Positions 26,134-33,624 of a stretch of 36,013 bases of DNA are shown in pieces. Position 1 is the stretch's first letter. Each line of letters opens with the position of its first letter. This DNA comes from Longimicrobiales bacterium (GTDB lineage Bacteria; Gemmatimonadota; Gemmatimonadetes; Longimicrobiales; RSA9). Under the pieces are notes generated by a model that was not told the origin of the DNA, made no database searches, and saw only the letters and a list, made by a program, of their open reading frames with translations. The stretch spans positions 64,001-100,013 of the forward strand of contig DATHUY010000122.1 in the NCBI GenBank assembly GCA_035461765.1. Reading direction: 5' to 3'. Position numbers and translations under genes: made by a program.

Positions 26134-26748
26134 CTAGGTCGCTTGCGGGGTCGCCGGCCCGGCCCGCTCGATCGAGGCGAATCTGAGAAGCTCACGTACC
26201 ATGCGGTCCGCCGTCCCCGCGTAGTCCGCTTCGTATTTCCGGAGCAGTTCATCCTTCGAGGGTTCCGAGCCCTTGCTCTGGCGTTCCCAGAGGACCGACA
26301 GCGTGGCATAGGGTGGTATCAGCAGGCCGATGCCGTTGAAGAAGTTGCACAGGGCGCCAATGATGGTCTGTGCGCCATCCGAATCGCCCGTGATCACGAT
26401 CCCACCGACCTTCCCCTCGAGCGGCGATGGCTTTCCGGCCATGACGTCATCGTGCAGCTCGTCGAGCCGTTCAATGATGCGCTGGATCAGCGACGAGTGG
26501 TTATTCCACCAGATCGGTGTAGCGACAATGATGATGTCGCTTGCAACCACTCCCTGGAGAATGTCCGGCCACTCGTCGCCCTCTCCCACGTCCGAGCAGG
26601 TACCGGCCGGTATCGCGCGATCGACCAGTCGCACCGTCCTGCACTCCACCCCCTTCTGCTCCAGACGCCGGGAGAGGAACTCGCTCAGCGTAGCCGTGTT
26701 GGACAGACCGGTCTTCTTGAGCGTGCCGACCAGGATTGTTGCTCTCAC
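26134..26748 (-). CDS. Flavodoxin-like NADPH-dependent FMN reductase family protein
   Basis: A 204-residue protein starting at GTG 26748 with a strong AGGGAGAGGA. The flavodoxin fold is clear: ILVGTLKKTGLSNT (phosphate loop for FMN), IIIVATPIWWNNHSSLIQRIIERLDEL (the TPIWW-N...RLD motif of FMN reductases), and a later strand-turn GGIVITGDSDGAQT. Cytoplasmic oxidoreductase or quinone/azo-type reductase; exact substrate unknown. It is 36 bp downstream of the membrane-protein gene, likely the second gene of an operon reading from the minus-strand GGAACC-N16-GGTTCGTCC element at 27304-27334. That links it to the ECF sigma unit and a redox-stress role. Confidence 0.9.
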   Translation of the reverse strand: MRATILVGTLKKTGLSNTATLSEFLSRRLEQKGVECRTVRLVDRAIPAGTCSDVGEGDEWPDILQGVVASDIIIVATPIWWNNHSSLIQRIIERLDELHDDVMAGKPSPLEGKVGGIVITGDSDGAQTIIGALCNFFNGIGLLIPPYATLSVLWERQSKGSEPSKDELLRKYEADYAGTADRMVRELLRFASIERAGPATPQAT

Positions 26749-26784
26749 GTTCCTCTCCCTTCGTATTGGCGCTTCTTTACCGTC

Positions 26785-27234
26785 TCACCGCACCGCTGCC
26801 GCGTGGCGCGGGGCGGTGATGTCGCGCGTGGGGACCGGGCCATAGACGAGGGCCAGAACCGCGCCGTAGGCGAGGTGGCCAATGAGACTGCCCATCGCCA
26901 GTGCCGCCGAGCCCGATAGCACCGGCATTCCCATCATGGGCATCACGACGAACTGCGCCGCGAGGAATGGTGCGATACCATAGAGCGCGCCGCGCAGCGC
27001 CAGCGGACCGGGGATCCAGGGCGCGATGACCGCATAGCCCACGGCGAGGATCGTTCCAATCATGAGATGGGCGGCCCACCCGAGCAGGATGTTTCCGCCC
27101 ATGGCACCGGCGAGCATCACAGCCGGGTTCATGGAGGGTATCCCCATCATGGGCGCGGCCCAGAGACCGATTGCGGTCATGACCAGCGTTGCGATGATGC
27201 CCGCTGCGGCGGCTTTCGAGAAGTTGATTCTCAT
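26785..27234 (-). CDS. Small integral membrane protein (DUF6789-like)
   Basis: A 149-residue protein with ATG 27234 preceded by GGAGAACACC. Four hydrophobic helices are visible (about 10-30, 38-72, 80-102, 108-130) with many Gly/Ala/Met residues and few charges. The Met-rich segments (AAPMMGIPSMNPAVMLAGAM, VVMPMMGMPV) might touch metal ions, but no such role is established. The pattern fits the DUF6789 class of small membrane proteins. It is the first gene of the operon with the FMN-reductase-like gene and is divergent from the ECF sigma gene, with copies of the same promoter-like motif pointing each way. Confidence 0.82.
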   Translation of the reverse strand: MRINFSKAAAAGIIATLVMTAIGLWAAPMMGIPSMNPAVMLAGAMGGNILLGWAAHLMIGTILAVGYAVIAPWIPGPLALRGALYGIAPFLAAQFVVMPMMGMPVLSGSAALAMGSLIGHLAYGAVLALVYGPVPTRDITAPRHAAAVR

Positions 27235-27303
27235 GGTGTTCTCCGGCTGGAGGTTCACGCCGGCGGAACGGCCCGGCGCCGCGGCTGAGCCGCGCTGGTT
27301 CCG

Positions 27304-27334
27304 GGACGAACCGTGTTGCTGAGAGGAAGGTTCC
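27304..27334 (-). promoter_or_regulatory. GGAACC-N16-GGTTCGTCC element, minus copy (ECF-type promoter?)
   Basis: Read on the minus strand: GGAACC, 16 nt, GGTTCGTCC, ending 69 bp before the membrane-protein ATG. GGAAC at -35 and GGTT about 17 bp later fit ECF/EcfG-type promoters. The identical element occurs on the other strand at 27371-27401. Confidence 0.65.
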
Positions 27335-27370
27335 AGCACGGTACGGGGCCACCTTCGAAAACCGGGGCCG

Positions 27371-27401
27371 GGAACCGATCGGCGGGGCTGCCGGTTCGTC
27401 C
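27371..27401 (+). promoter_or_regulatory. GGAACC-N16-GGTTCGTCC element, plus copy
   Basis: Same 15 conserved bases and same 16-nt spacer as the minus copy, 36 bp apart from it, 59 bp before the sigma-gene ATG. This would place the ECF gene under its own type of promoter. Confidence 0.65.
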
Positions 27402-27460
27402 AGGGTAACCGCAACGGGAGCACATGTGGGCCTGACATCGGAAGCCGACGTGCAGACGCA

Positions 27461-28225
27461 GTGAGCATGGACCGCATTCGTGCCACGATGATGAAGGCTT
27501 GGGCGCATTTGAACGGCAGTGCTGTCCGGCAGCGCAGTGATCCGCCCCGTGCCGGTCGGCCGCGCGATCCTGGCGTTACTGTGCAGCCTGCCGAGACACG
27601 GCCGCTCGGCAAGCCGGGCTTCGCCGAGGAGGCGCTGCCGTGGATGGACGCAGTGCACCGCTTCGCGCTGCGCCTGACACGCGGCGGCGCGGAGGCCGAG
27701 GACCTCGTGCAGGAGACGTATCTGCGCGCGTTCAGGTCGTGGGATCAGTTCGAGCGCGGCACCAACTGTCGCTCATGGCTCTTCACTATCTGCAGGAACA
27801 CCCATCTGCACGAACGCGAACGGGCCAGCTCCCGCTACGAGATTACCGAAACGGATGCGGGGGGCGCTGACAACGCGACCCGCTCACTGGTGGATCAGCG
27901 GGCGCTTGCCGCGCAGTCGCCCGACGATTTCTTCGAACAGATCGTGGATGAACGGTTGCTGGAGGCCGTTGATGCGCTGCCGGAGGAGTTCCGGGAGACG
28001 TCGATCCATCTCATAGTCCACCTCCGTAGCCGGCGTGCAGGTCCTGTGAACCTCTGGTCATGGAGCCGAACCGGAGAGTTGCCGCAGCGGTTCCTCCATA
28101 CGGGCGGCCGGCGTCGGGCTCTTCCGGCACGTGGCCGCGGTATTGCTGGTCTGGTGCTGACGGGTGTCGACAAGTACCGCGAATCCTCGCCGTGGATCCG
28201 GTCACGGCCGGGGTGCACACTGTAG
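27461..28225 (+). CDS. ECF sigma factor gene lacking region 4.2 (likely disrupted)
   Basis: A reading frame of 254 codons. Sigma region 2 is intact (about 60-125: [33 protein letters not shown], then [11 protein letters not shown]), which binds core polymerase and the -10. The linker and start of region 4 follow ([24 protein letters not shown]), a typical ECF sequence. After codon 185 or so the frame continues with no homology to sigma: instead of the expected HTH there is an Arg/Leu/Trp-rich tail ([15 protein letters not shown]...). Neither other plus frame nor the reverse strand restores an HTH. The break suggests a deletion that removed region 4.2, which reads the -35. The start is uncertain (ATG 27461 has a weak ribosome-binding site). 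The element at 28067-28097 sits in this tail. It could be a pseudogene or an altered protein. Confidence 0.75.
   Translation: MSMDRIRATMMKAWAHLNGSAVRQRSDPPRAGRPRDPGVTVQPAETRPLGKPGFAEEALPWMDAVHRFALRLTRGGAEAEDLVQETYLRAFRSWDQFERGTNCRSWLFTICRNTHLHERERASSRYEITETDAGGADNATRSLVDQRALAAQSPDDFFEQIVDERLLEAVDALPEEFRETSIHLIVHLRSRRAGPVNLWSWSRTGELPQRFLHTGGRRRALPARGRGIAGLVLTGVDKYRESSPWIRSRPGCTL
28067..28097 (+). promoter_or_regulatory. GAACC-N16-GGTTCCTCC element ahead of the hydrolase-OsmC gene
   Basis: CGAACC, 16 nt, GGTTCCTCC: same GAACC, spacer length, GGTTC and final TCC as the two upstream copies. It lies 149 bp before the ATG at 28246 and inside the tail of the sigma frame. The dyad shape also fits, less well, on the other strand. 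Confidence 0.55.
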
Positions 28226-28245
28226 TCGGACGACGGAGCAACGTC

Positions 28246-29520
28246 ATGGTCGATCAGAGAATCACGTTCCCCGGCGCCAGCGGGGCGGAACTCGCCGCCC
28301 GCCTGAGTCTGCCGCCTGACGGCATCGTTCGGGCGTGCGCCCTGTTCGCGCACTGCTTCACGTGCTCGAAGGATCTGAAGCCGATTGTGAACATCAGCCG
28401 TGCGATGACGCAGCAGGGGATGGCGGTCATGCGGTTCGACTTCACCGGCCTCGGTGAAAGTGAAGGCGATTTTGCCGGCACCACGTTCTCGTCGAACATC
28501 GAGGACCTGGTCGCAGCGGCCGAGTTCATGGAACGTGAGTTCGAAGCGCCCGCCATTCTCGTGGGTCATTCTCTCGGCGGTGCGGCGGTGCTTCAGGCCG
28601 CGACACGCCTGCCATCGGTACGCGCCGTCGCCACCATCGCCGCGCCGTTCGACCCGGCGCACGTAACGAACCTGTTCGTGGACGCTCTCCCGGATATCGA
28701 CGCCAGCGGCTCCGCCGACGTCGTGCTCGCCGGACGTCGGTTCACGCTGAGCCGCGACTTCGTGCGTGACCTCGACCAGCACAACGTGGAGCAAACGCTG
28801 GAATCACTGGGGCGCCCTCTTCTGATCCTCCATTCGCCTGTCGACAATATCGTCGGTATCGAGAATGCGGCGCTGATCTACAAGGCTGCGCGGCATCCGA
28901 AGAGCTTCATCTCCCTCGACGATGCGGATCATCTGCTGATGAAGGAGTCCGATTCGCTGTATGTCGGGACGCTGCTGGCAGCGTGGGCCGCACGGTACAT
29001 CGACGCCCCGCCCCAGCCTGACACCGTAGAGAAGCTGCGCGCCGATAATCGCGTCGCCGTTCGTACCGCGGCCGGCGCTTTCAGAACCGAGATTCTCGCC
29101 CGCGGACACGCGCTCATCGCAGACGAGCCGAAGGCAGTTGGCGGCGATGACCTCGGACCGACGCCCTACGATCTGCTGGCGGCTGCACTGGGGGCGTGCA
29201 CCACCATGACTCTGCGGATGTATGCCGATCGCAAGGAGTGGCCGCTGGAAGAAGCAGTGGTACAGCTCAGGCATTCGCGCGTGCATGCGGAGGATGAGGA
29301 GCGCTGTGAAGACGGCGCGGACGCGCGGATGGATCGGCTCGACCGCGAGCTGACGCTCGTCGGTCCCCTGACTGCTGATCAGCGAGAGCGACTGCTGGAG
29401 ATCGCAGACCGCTGTCCGGTGCACCGCACGCTCAGCGCCGGCGTACGGATCTCGACGCAGCTGCACGATGCTGCTGCAGGCGAGGAGGCAGAGCCGGCGA
29501 TCCCACGTTCAGAATCCTGA
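28246..29520 (+). CDS. Bifunctional alpha/beta hydrolase-OsmC family protein
   Basis: A 424-residue fusion starting at ATG 28246 (GGAGC 8 nt upstream). Residues 1-255 are an alpha/beta hydrolase with nucleophile Ser109 in GHSLGG, Asp200 in SPVDNIV and His229 in DADHLL. Residues 265-410 are an OsmC-like domain with redox Cys318 in GACTTMT and Cys390 in CPVHRTL, the pair that reduces organic hydroperoxides in the Ohr/OsmC family. Known hydrolase-OsmC fusions occur in diverse bacteria; the combined role is not settled. No signal peptide, so cytoplasmic. It is downstream of the GAACC-N16-GGTTC element and followed by a hairpin. Confidence 0.95.
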   Translation: MVDQRITFPGASGAELAARLSLPPDGIVRACALFAHCFTCSKDLKPIVNISRAMTQQGMAVMRFDFTGLGESEGDFAGTTFSSNIEDLVAAAEFMEREFEAPAILVGHSLGGAAVLQAATRLPSVRAVATIAAPFDPAHVTNLFVDALPDIDASGSADVVLAGRRFTLSRDFVRDLDQHNVEQTLESLGRPLLILHSPVDNIVGIENAALIYKAARHPKSFISLDDADHLLMKESDSLYVGTLLAAWAARYIDAPPQPDTVEKLRADNRVAVRTAAGAFRTEILARGHALIADEPKAVGGDDLGPTPYDLLAAALGACTTMTLRMYADRKEWPLEEAVVQLRHSRVHAEDEERCEDGADARMDRLDRELTLVGPLTADQRERLLEIADRCPVHRTLSAGVRISTQLHDAAAGEEAEPAIPRSES

Positions 29521-29540
29521 CCGAGCGAGTTCATGCTCGG
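29521..29540. terminator. Short hairpin between convergent genes
   Basis: CCGAGC-N8-GCTCGG begins directly after the hydrolase-OsmC stop and overlaps the stop of the convergent Cys-rich gene. There is no T-tract. Confidence 0.4.
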
Positions 29541-29737
29541 CCCTGCTCGGCCAGTTCGCGAGCCCGCGGAGGGCACGGCCTGTCTCCGAACGAACAGAAC
29601 ACACAGCAGCTGCCGGGATCCGGCCGCAATCGCGTGGCACAGCCGGGGCAGACGAAGAAGTGTACGCAGGCGTCCTCCGGCATTTCTTCCTCCGTCTTCA
29701 GGCCACACTCCGGACAGGTCAGCGTTCCCGACTGCAT
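29531..29737 (-). CDS. GDCCVxC-type Cys-rich miniprotein
   Basis: A 68-residue protein. ATG 29737 is the third of three consecutive ATGs after AAGGGG; its spacing of about 6 nt is best. It has a zinc-ribbon-like Cys set (CPECG, CPGCA) with MPEDACVHFFVC between, and a C-terminal PGSCCVFCSFGDRPCPP. This is the pattern of the GDCCVxC family, in which some members carry selenocysteine; here the Asp of GDCC is Ser and all sites are Cys. Function is unknown, possibly metal or redox related. It is divergent from the macro-domain gene with only about 24 bp between starts. Confidence 0.85.
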   Translation of the reverse strand: MQSGTLTCPECGLKTEEEMPEDACVHFFVCPGCATRLRPDPGSCCVFCSFGDRPCPPRARELAEQGRA

Positions 29738-29767
29738 CATCATCCCCTTTCTGTTGAGCCGATCGGC

Positions 29768-30307
29768 ATGAACCAGGTTCAGGTGGCTGACACCACGATC
29801 GAACTGGCGACGGGCGACATAGCCAGCCAGCAGGGTTTCGACGCTGTTGTAAACGCCGCAAACGCGGAACTGCGGACGGGCGGCGGTGTGGCTGGCGCGC
29901 TGCATCGCGCCGCGGGGCCCGGACTGGAACGGGAGGGCCGACAGTTTGCGCCCATTCGTCCGGGCACGGCCGTCATCACGTCCGGTCACGCGCTTCCGAA
30001 TGCGCACGTGATTCACTGCCTGGGACCAGTGTACGGCAGGGACGAACCGTCAGACGAGCTCCTGGCGTCGTGCTACCGTGAAGCACTTCGTCTCGCCGAA
30101 GCACACCATCTCAACTCGATTGCCTTCCCTGCCCTCTCGACCGGCGTTTTCGGCTACCCGATGGAGGACGCGGCAGAGATCGCACTGCGGACCGTCCTGG
30201 ATGAAGCTGAGCGCCTGACATCGGTCCGGCGGATCAGGTTCGTGCTCCATGATGAGGACGCGCTGACCGCGCACGTCCGGGTATTGAGCCGCCTGCACGG
30301 CGGCTGA
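29768..30307 (+). CDS. Macro-domain protein (O-acetyl-ADP-ribose deacetylase-like)
   Basis: A 179-residue protein from ATG 29768. The macro signatures are present: GDIASQQGFDAVVNAANAELRTGGGVAGALHRAAG (residues 16-50), with the catalytic-loop NAAN and GGGVAGAL, HCLGPVYG, and FPALSTGVFGYPMEDAAE for the ADP-ribose diphosphate. Members of the YmdB/MacroD class remove ADP-ribose or hydrolyse O-acetyl-ADP-ribose in the cytoplasm. The ribosome-binding site is weak. It shares a very short divergent gap with the Cys-rich miniprotein. Confidence 0.93.
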   Translation: MNQVQVADTTIELATGDIASQQGFDAVVNAANAELRTGGGVAGALHRAAGPGLEREGRQFAPIRPGTAVITSGHALPNAHVIHCLGPVYGRDEPSDELLASCYREALRLAEAHHLNSIAFPALSTGVFGYPMEDAAEIALRTVLDEAERLTSVRRIRFVLHDEDALTAHVRVLSRLHGG

Positions 30308-30349
30308 TACCCCCGCCGTGTAGCTCTGCTCGGCGAGCGTTGCTCTGTG

Positions 30350-31765
30350 TCACGGCCGTATCCGTGCGATACGCGCAGCGCTGCCTGGTGACGCCCCATA
30401 CGCCAGCCACACCTCGCCCGACGCATCGTCGATGTCCATGTGCCGCACGAGCGCGCCGCGACTCGGCAGCGGGTACGTCGTGAACTGACCGGTCACCGGA
30501 TCAAACAGGAACGCCGCGTCAGCCGTACCCGTGCCCACCCAGATCCTGTCGCGTCGGCGATCCACGCGGACCACGTAGGGCGCCGCGTCGGCGATGGGGA
30601 GCGGATGGCGCTCGAAGGTCTCCGCGGCCGCGTCGAAGCGCGTCAGCGCGCCGCCGGCATACTCGGGAATCCAGAGGCTGCCGCTCGCATCGAAGTCCGG
30701 CCGACGCGGACCGCTGACGCTGAGGGGCATGTCGTAGCTCGTCACGCTCCCGGTCTCAGGGTCGACACGGACGATGCGGTTGCCGCGCAGCTCGGTCAGC
30801 CACGCCGCGCCATCGGGCGCGATCCGCAGGCCATAGGGAATCGGCGTGCCTCCATCAGTGGCAGCGAGGGGCGTCGGGATGTCGAACGTGCGGATCGTGC
30901 CGGTCCGCGCATCCACATAGCCGACCACGCCCGGGTCCTTCGTGAAGTGGCTGTTGAACCACACGCGTCCCGCCGCGTCAGGGATGATGCTGTGGCCGTA
31001 CAACCCGATGTCGAACGTGCGCCACTCGCCTGTTTCGCCGTCGCGATGTGCCACCAGGTGCGGGTTCCCGAGCAGCACCCACCAGTCCGTGACTCCGTTC
31101 GCGCCACGCATCAGGTCCACGGCGCGCGGATTCGCAGCCGGTACCGGAATGCGTTCGGTGGACCAGGTACCATCCCGCGGATCCAGCAACCACATCTGAT
31201 GGGTGAACATCCCGGTCACGAGGATGCGGCCGTCCTCGAGGACCGCTACGTCGTGCGGCAGATCCTCGGCGACGGGCAGCAGGAATTCATCGATTCGTGC
31301 ACCCTCCGGGAGGATGCGCGACCCCGCGGCCGGACGGGGCGCGTGCGTGATGTGTCGCGACATCCATTCCGCCGTCGCCGCAGCAGATCGGCCGGGCGTC
31401 ATGACCGGAAAGTCGGTATCCGCTCCCGCATAGCCCAGCATGCGCGCGACTGTTTCCTCCCACTGCGCCTGGCTCCGGATGACGCCGTCGATCAGAACCG
31501 ACGCCGAATCCATCACGTGGCAGTTGGTGCAGTCGATAATGAAGCGTCGCTTCTCCTCACCGTCCGGCAACATGGCGAGGACATCGGCCGACGTCGCCTG
31601 ACGAACGGCATCGGCTGCGTCGAGCCGTGCAGCGACGGCGGTGGGCCGTGCATCGTCCCCGGCCGGCGAGTCGGCGCGGATCGCGTCACATGAGCAGAGT
31701 GCACACGTCAGCACAAGCAGTCTGCCGAACATCCGCGTGCGATGAGTCGAGCTCCCTGTTTGCAT
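30350..31765 (-). CDS. Lipoprotein with CxxCH site and Vgb-like beta-propeller
   Basis: A 471-residue protein. ATG 31765 is chosen because GGAAGC lies about 8 nt upstream; other in-frame ATGs exist at 31804 and 31732. The signal peptide ends in a lipobox-like ALCSC. A short domain with a heme-binding site CTNCH (79-83) and a Met-bearing helix (DFPVMTPGRSAAATAEWMSRH) fits a single-heme c-type cytochrome. Residues about 150-470 form a seven-blade propeller of the SMP-30/virginiamycin B lyase (Vgb) type, with repeats such as HDVAVLEDGRILVTGMFTHQMW and YGLRIAPDGAAWLTELRGNRIVRV. Such proteins are usually not antibiotic lyases but envelope redox or dehydrogenase-like proteins. Confidence 0.85.
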   Translation of the reverse strand: MQTGSSTHRTRMFGRLLVLTCALCSCDAIRADSPAGDDARPTAVAARLDAADAVRQATSADVLAMLPDGEEKRRFIIDCTNCHVMDSASVLIDGVIRSQAQWEETVARMLGYAGADTDFPVMTPGRSAAATAEWMSRHITHAPRPAAGSRILPEGARIDEFLLPVAEDLPHDVAVLEDGRILVTGMFTHQMWLLDPRDGTWSTERIPVPAANPRAVDLMRGANGVTDWWVLLGNPHLVAHRDGETGEWRTFDIGLYGHSIIPDAAGRVWFNSHFTKDPGVVGYVDARTGTIRTFDIPTPLAATDGGTPIPYGLRIAPDGAAWLTELRGNRIVRVDPETGSVTSYDMPLSVSGPRRPDFDASGSLWIPEYAGGALTRFDAAAETFERHPLPIADAAPYVVRVDRRRDRIWVGTGTADAAFLFDPVTGQFTTYPLPSRGALVRHMDIDDASGEVWLAYGASPGSAARIARIRP

Positions 31766-32001
31766 CGCGTGGCTTCCGGGATTGGGTGAGGGTCCGTCAC
31801 TCATGGGGTGGCCGCAAGATGGGAGGGATCGCCGGGTCCGCGAAGCTTCGTGGGGCGGATCGCGACCGCCGAGGGACCAGCCGCGATCTCCGCCTTATGC
31901 CGCGCCGTTTCGGGGCCGTGAGGGAAAGTCCGCGTGTTTTCGGCATTACCTCCTGACGCACCACCTGATGCAACGAACAGTTAATGAAAAGGACGGGGGC
32001 A
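31766..32001. other. Divergent intergenic region, Vgb-like and lipoprotein genes
   Basis: 236 bp with several small palindromes, including CGAAGCTTCG and a GATCGCG/CGCGATC pair around a 17-nt loop. No gene or clear promoter is seen. Confidence 0.5.
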
Positions 32002-32598
32002 ATGAAAATCCACGCACGCATGTTCATCGGAATCACCCTGATCGCCCAGGTCACGGCCGGCTGTGATTCTCCTGCAGGCCCTGACCTGGAGCACGCTGCA
32101 CCGGGGCCCATGCAGGTCGGCGAGTCGGCGGCGCACGCCGCCTCGCTCGCAGCGCCGGCCCCAGGGAGCGAACGCTCCGTCTCAGAGGCGCTGTACGACC
32201 TCACGGATGTGCACTTCGTGTTCTCGTGCAGCGAGGATGGCGACGTACTCGATCCCGGGGAAGGTGAGCTCGTCCGGATGGAAGGAAGCATCTACGAGCG
32301 CATGACCCTGCTTCGTGACGCCTCCGGCGGACACCACATGACGGCGCACAGCATGCCGGTCGGGCTGCGGGGCGAAGGCGTGATATCGGGCGAAGAGTTC
32401 AGGGTTGCAGAACGGGAGCACAGCACCGCCAATGTGACCGCGCGGCGGTTCACCGGCACCTACCGGCAGGAGCTGAAGCTGGTCGGTCAGGACACACGTC
32501 GCACCTTCTGGATCGTCTGGAGCGGCCATTACACCGTCACGGCGGATGACAGGATCATCGTTCAGCGCGACAGCGAACACGTGCAGTGCAGGATGTAG
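32002..32598 (+). CDS. Small lipoprotein, unknown function
   Basis: A 198-residue protein. ATG 32002 has GGACGGGGG upstream, better than the ATG at 31984. The signal (MKIHARMFIGITLIAQVTAGC) ends in lipobox VTAGC, followed by DSPAGPD, the Ser/Pro/Gly style of the other lipoproteins here. The mature part after a Pro/Ala-rich linker is a beta-rich domain (LYDLTDVHFVFSCSEDGDVLDPGEGELVRMEGSIYERMTLL). Cys near residues 76 and 196 may pair. No family recognised. It is followed 64 bp later by the exported hydrolase gene on the same strand. Confidence 0.8.
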   Translation: MKIHARMFIGITLIAQVTAGCDSPAGPDLEHAAPGPMQVGESAAHAASLAAPAPGSERSVSEALYDLTDVHFVFSCSEDGDVLDPGEGELVRMEGSIYERMTLLRDASGGHHMTAHSMPVGLRGEGVISGEEFRVAEREHSTANVTARRFTGTYRQELKLVGQDTRRTFWIVWSGHYTVTADDRIIVQRDSEHVQCRM

Positions 32599-32662
32599 GG
32601 CCAGTCAATCAGAACACGATGTAAACGCTCATTCACTCAACAGAGAAGACAGTGAGGATTTC

Positions 32663-33616
32663 ATGATAAAGAGATCATTGATAATCGCGGCGCTCGCGCT
32701 GGCTGGTACGCACGCAGGGGCAGCACCGCAGCAGCAGGCGCATCCGGTTCGCAGGGCTCCGGCCAGCGCGTCGAGCGAAGTGGAAGTCAGCCGCATCAAG
32801 CTGCGCACCGGCGTTGAACTGACGGTGGCACAGGCAGGTCCGCGGGACGGCATGCCCGTCCTGTTCCTGCATGGTTACACGGACTCATGGCACTCGTACG
32901 AGCTGGTGCTCGATCGGCTGCCACCGGGGGTGCGGGCGATCGTGCCGACGCAGCGCGGCCACGGCGACTCGGAGCAGCCGGCCTGCTGTTACGGCATTCC
33001 GGAGCTGGCCGCCGATGGCGTCGCACTGCTCGATGCGCTCGGTGTGGACCGGGCGGTTGTCGTCGGTCACTCGATGGGCAGCTTCGTCGCGCAGCGGATT
33101 GCCGCCGAGCACCCGAAGCGGGTGACGAAACTCGTGCTTATCGGTTCGGGAAATACGCTGAAGACGCCGGTTGTCGCCGAACTGAACGACGCCATACAGA
33201 CGCTGACGGATCCGGTGATGCCGCCGGACTTCGTGCGTGATTTCCAGACGAGCATGGTCCGACAGATGCCGCCGGCGTCGTTCATGGCTCTGGTCATCGA
33301 GGAGAGCGGCAGGATGCCGGCCCGGGTCTGGCGCGCGATGCTGGCCGCGCTGCTCAGGTCGGACGCAGACACACCCGGCGAACGAATCACTGCGCCGGTG
33401 CTCGTGGTATGGGGTGATCGAGACGAGGTGTTCCCGCGTTCGAGTCAGGACTCGCTGCTCGCGAGCCTCCGAGAGGGGCGTCTCATCGTATACGAGGATA
33501 CCGGCCACTCGCCCCATTGGGAGTATCCGGCGCGGTTTGTCGAAGAACTGGCTGCATTCATCGACGACAAGCCTTACGCCGCGAAACCCGATGCCGGGAC
33601 GACAGCCCGGCAGTAA
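32663..33616 (+). CDS. Exported alpha/beta hydrolase
   Basis: A 317-residue protein from ATG 32663 (GAGGA 5 nt upstream). A signal peptide (residues 1-20, MIKRSLIIAALALAGTHAGA) precedes a complete alpha/beta hydrolase fold: oxyanion region FLHGYTDSWHS, nucleophile Ser137 in GHSMGS, Asp254 in WGDRDEVFP and His282 in GHSPHWEYP. The pattern is like esterases and epoxide or haloalkane hydrolases, but the substrate is unknown. It acts in the periplasm or outside. It converges with the kinase gene, 8 bp between stops. Confidence 0.92.
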   Translation: MIKRSLIIAALALAGTHAGAAPQQQAHPVRRAPASASSEVEVSRIKLRTGVELTVAQAGPRDGMPVLFLHGYTDSWHSYELVLDRLPPGVRAIVPTQRGHGDSEQPACCYGIPELAADGVALLDALGVDRAVVVGHSMGSFVAQRIAAEHPKRVTKLVLIGSGNTLKTPVVAELNDAIQTLTDPVMPPDFVRDFQTSMVRQMPPASFMALVIEESGRMPARVWRAMLAALLRSDADTPGERITAPVLVVWGDRDEVFPRSSQDSLLASLREGRLIVYEDTGHSPHWEYPARFVEELAAFIDDKPYAAKPDAGTTARQ

Positions 33617-33624
33617 TCGGCGAC

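Noticed and set aside
29770-29780. GAACC-A-GGTTC palindrome at the macro-domain start
   Set aside because: The half-sites match the ECF-type element but the spacer is 1, not 16, and it encodes residues 2-4; taken as coincidence.
30041-30049. GGACGAACC, one half of the ECF-type element
   Set aside because: No GGTTCC at the required 16-nt spacing; it lies in the macro-domain coding sequence.
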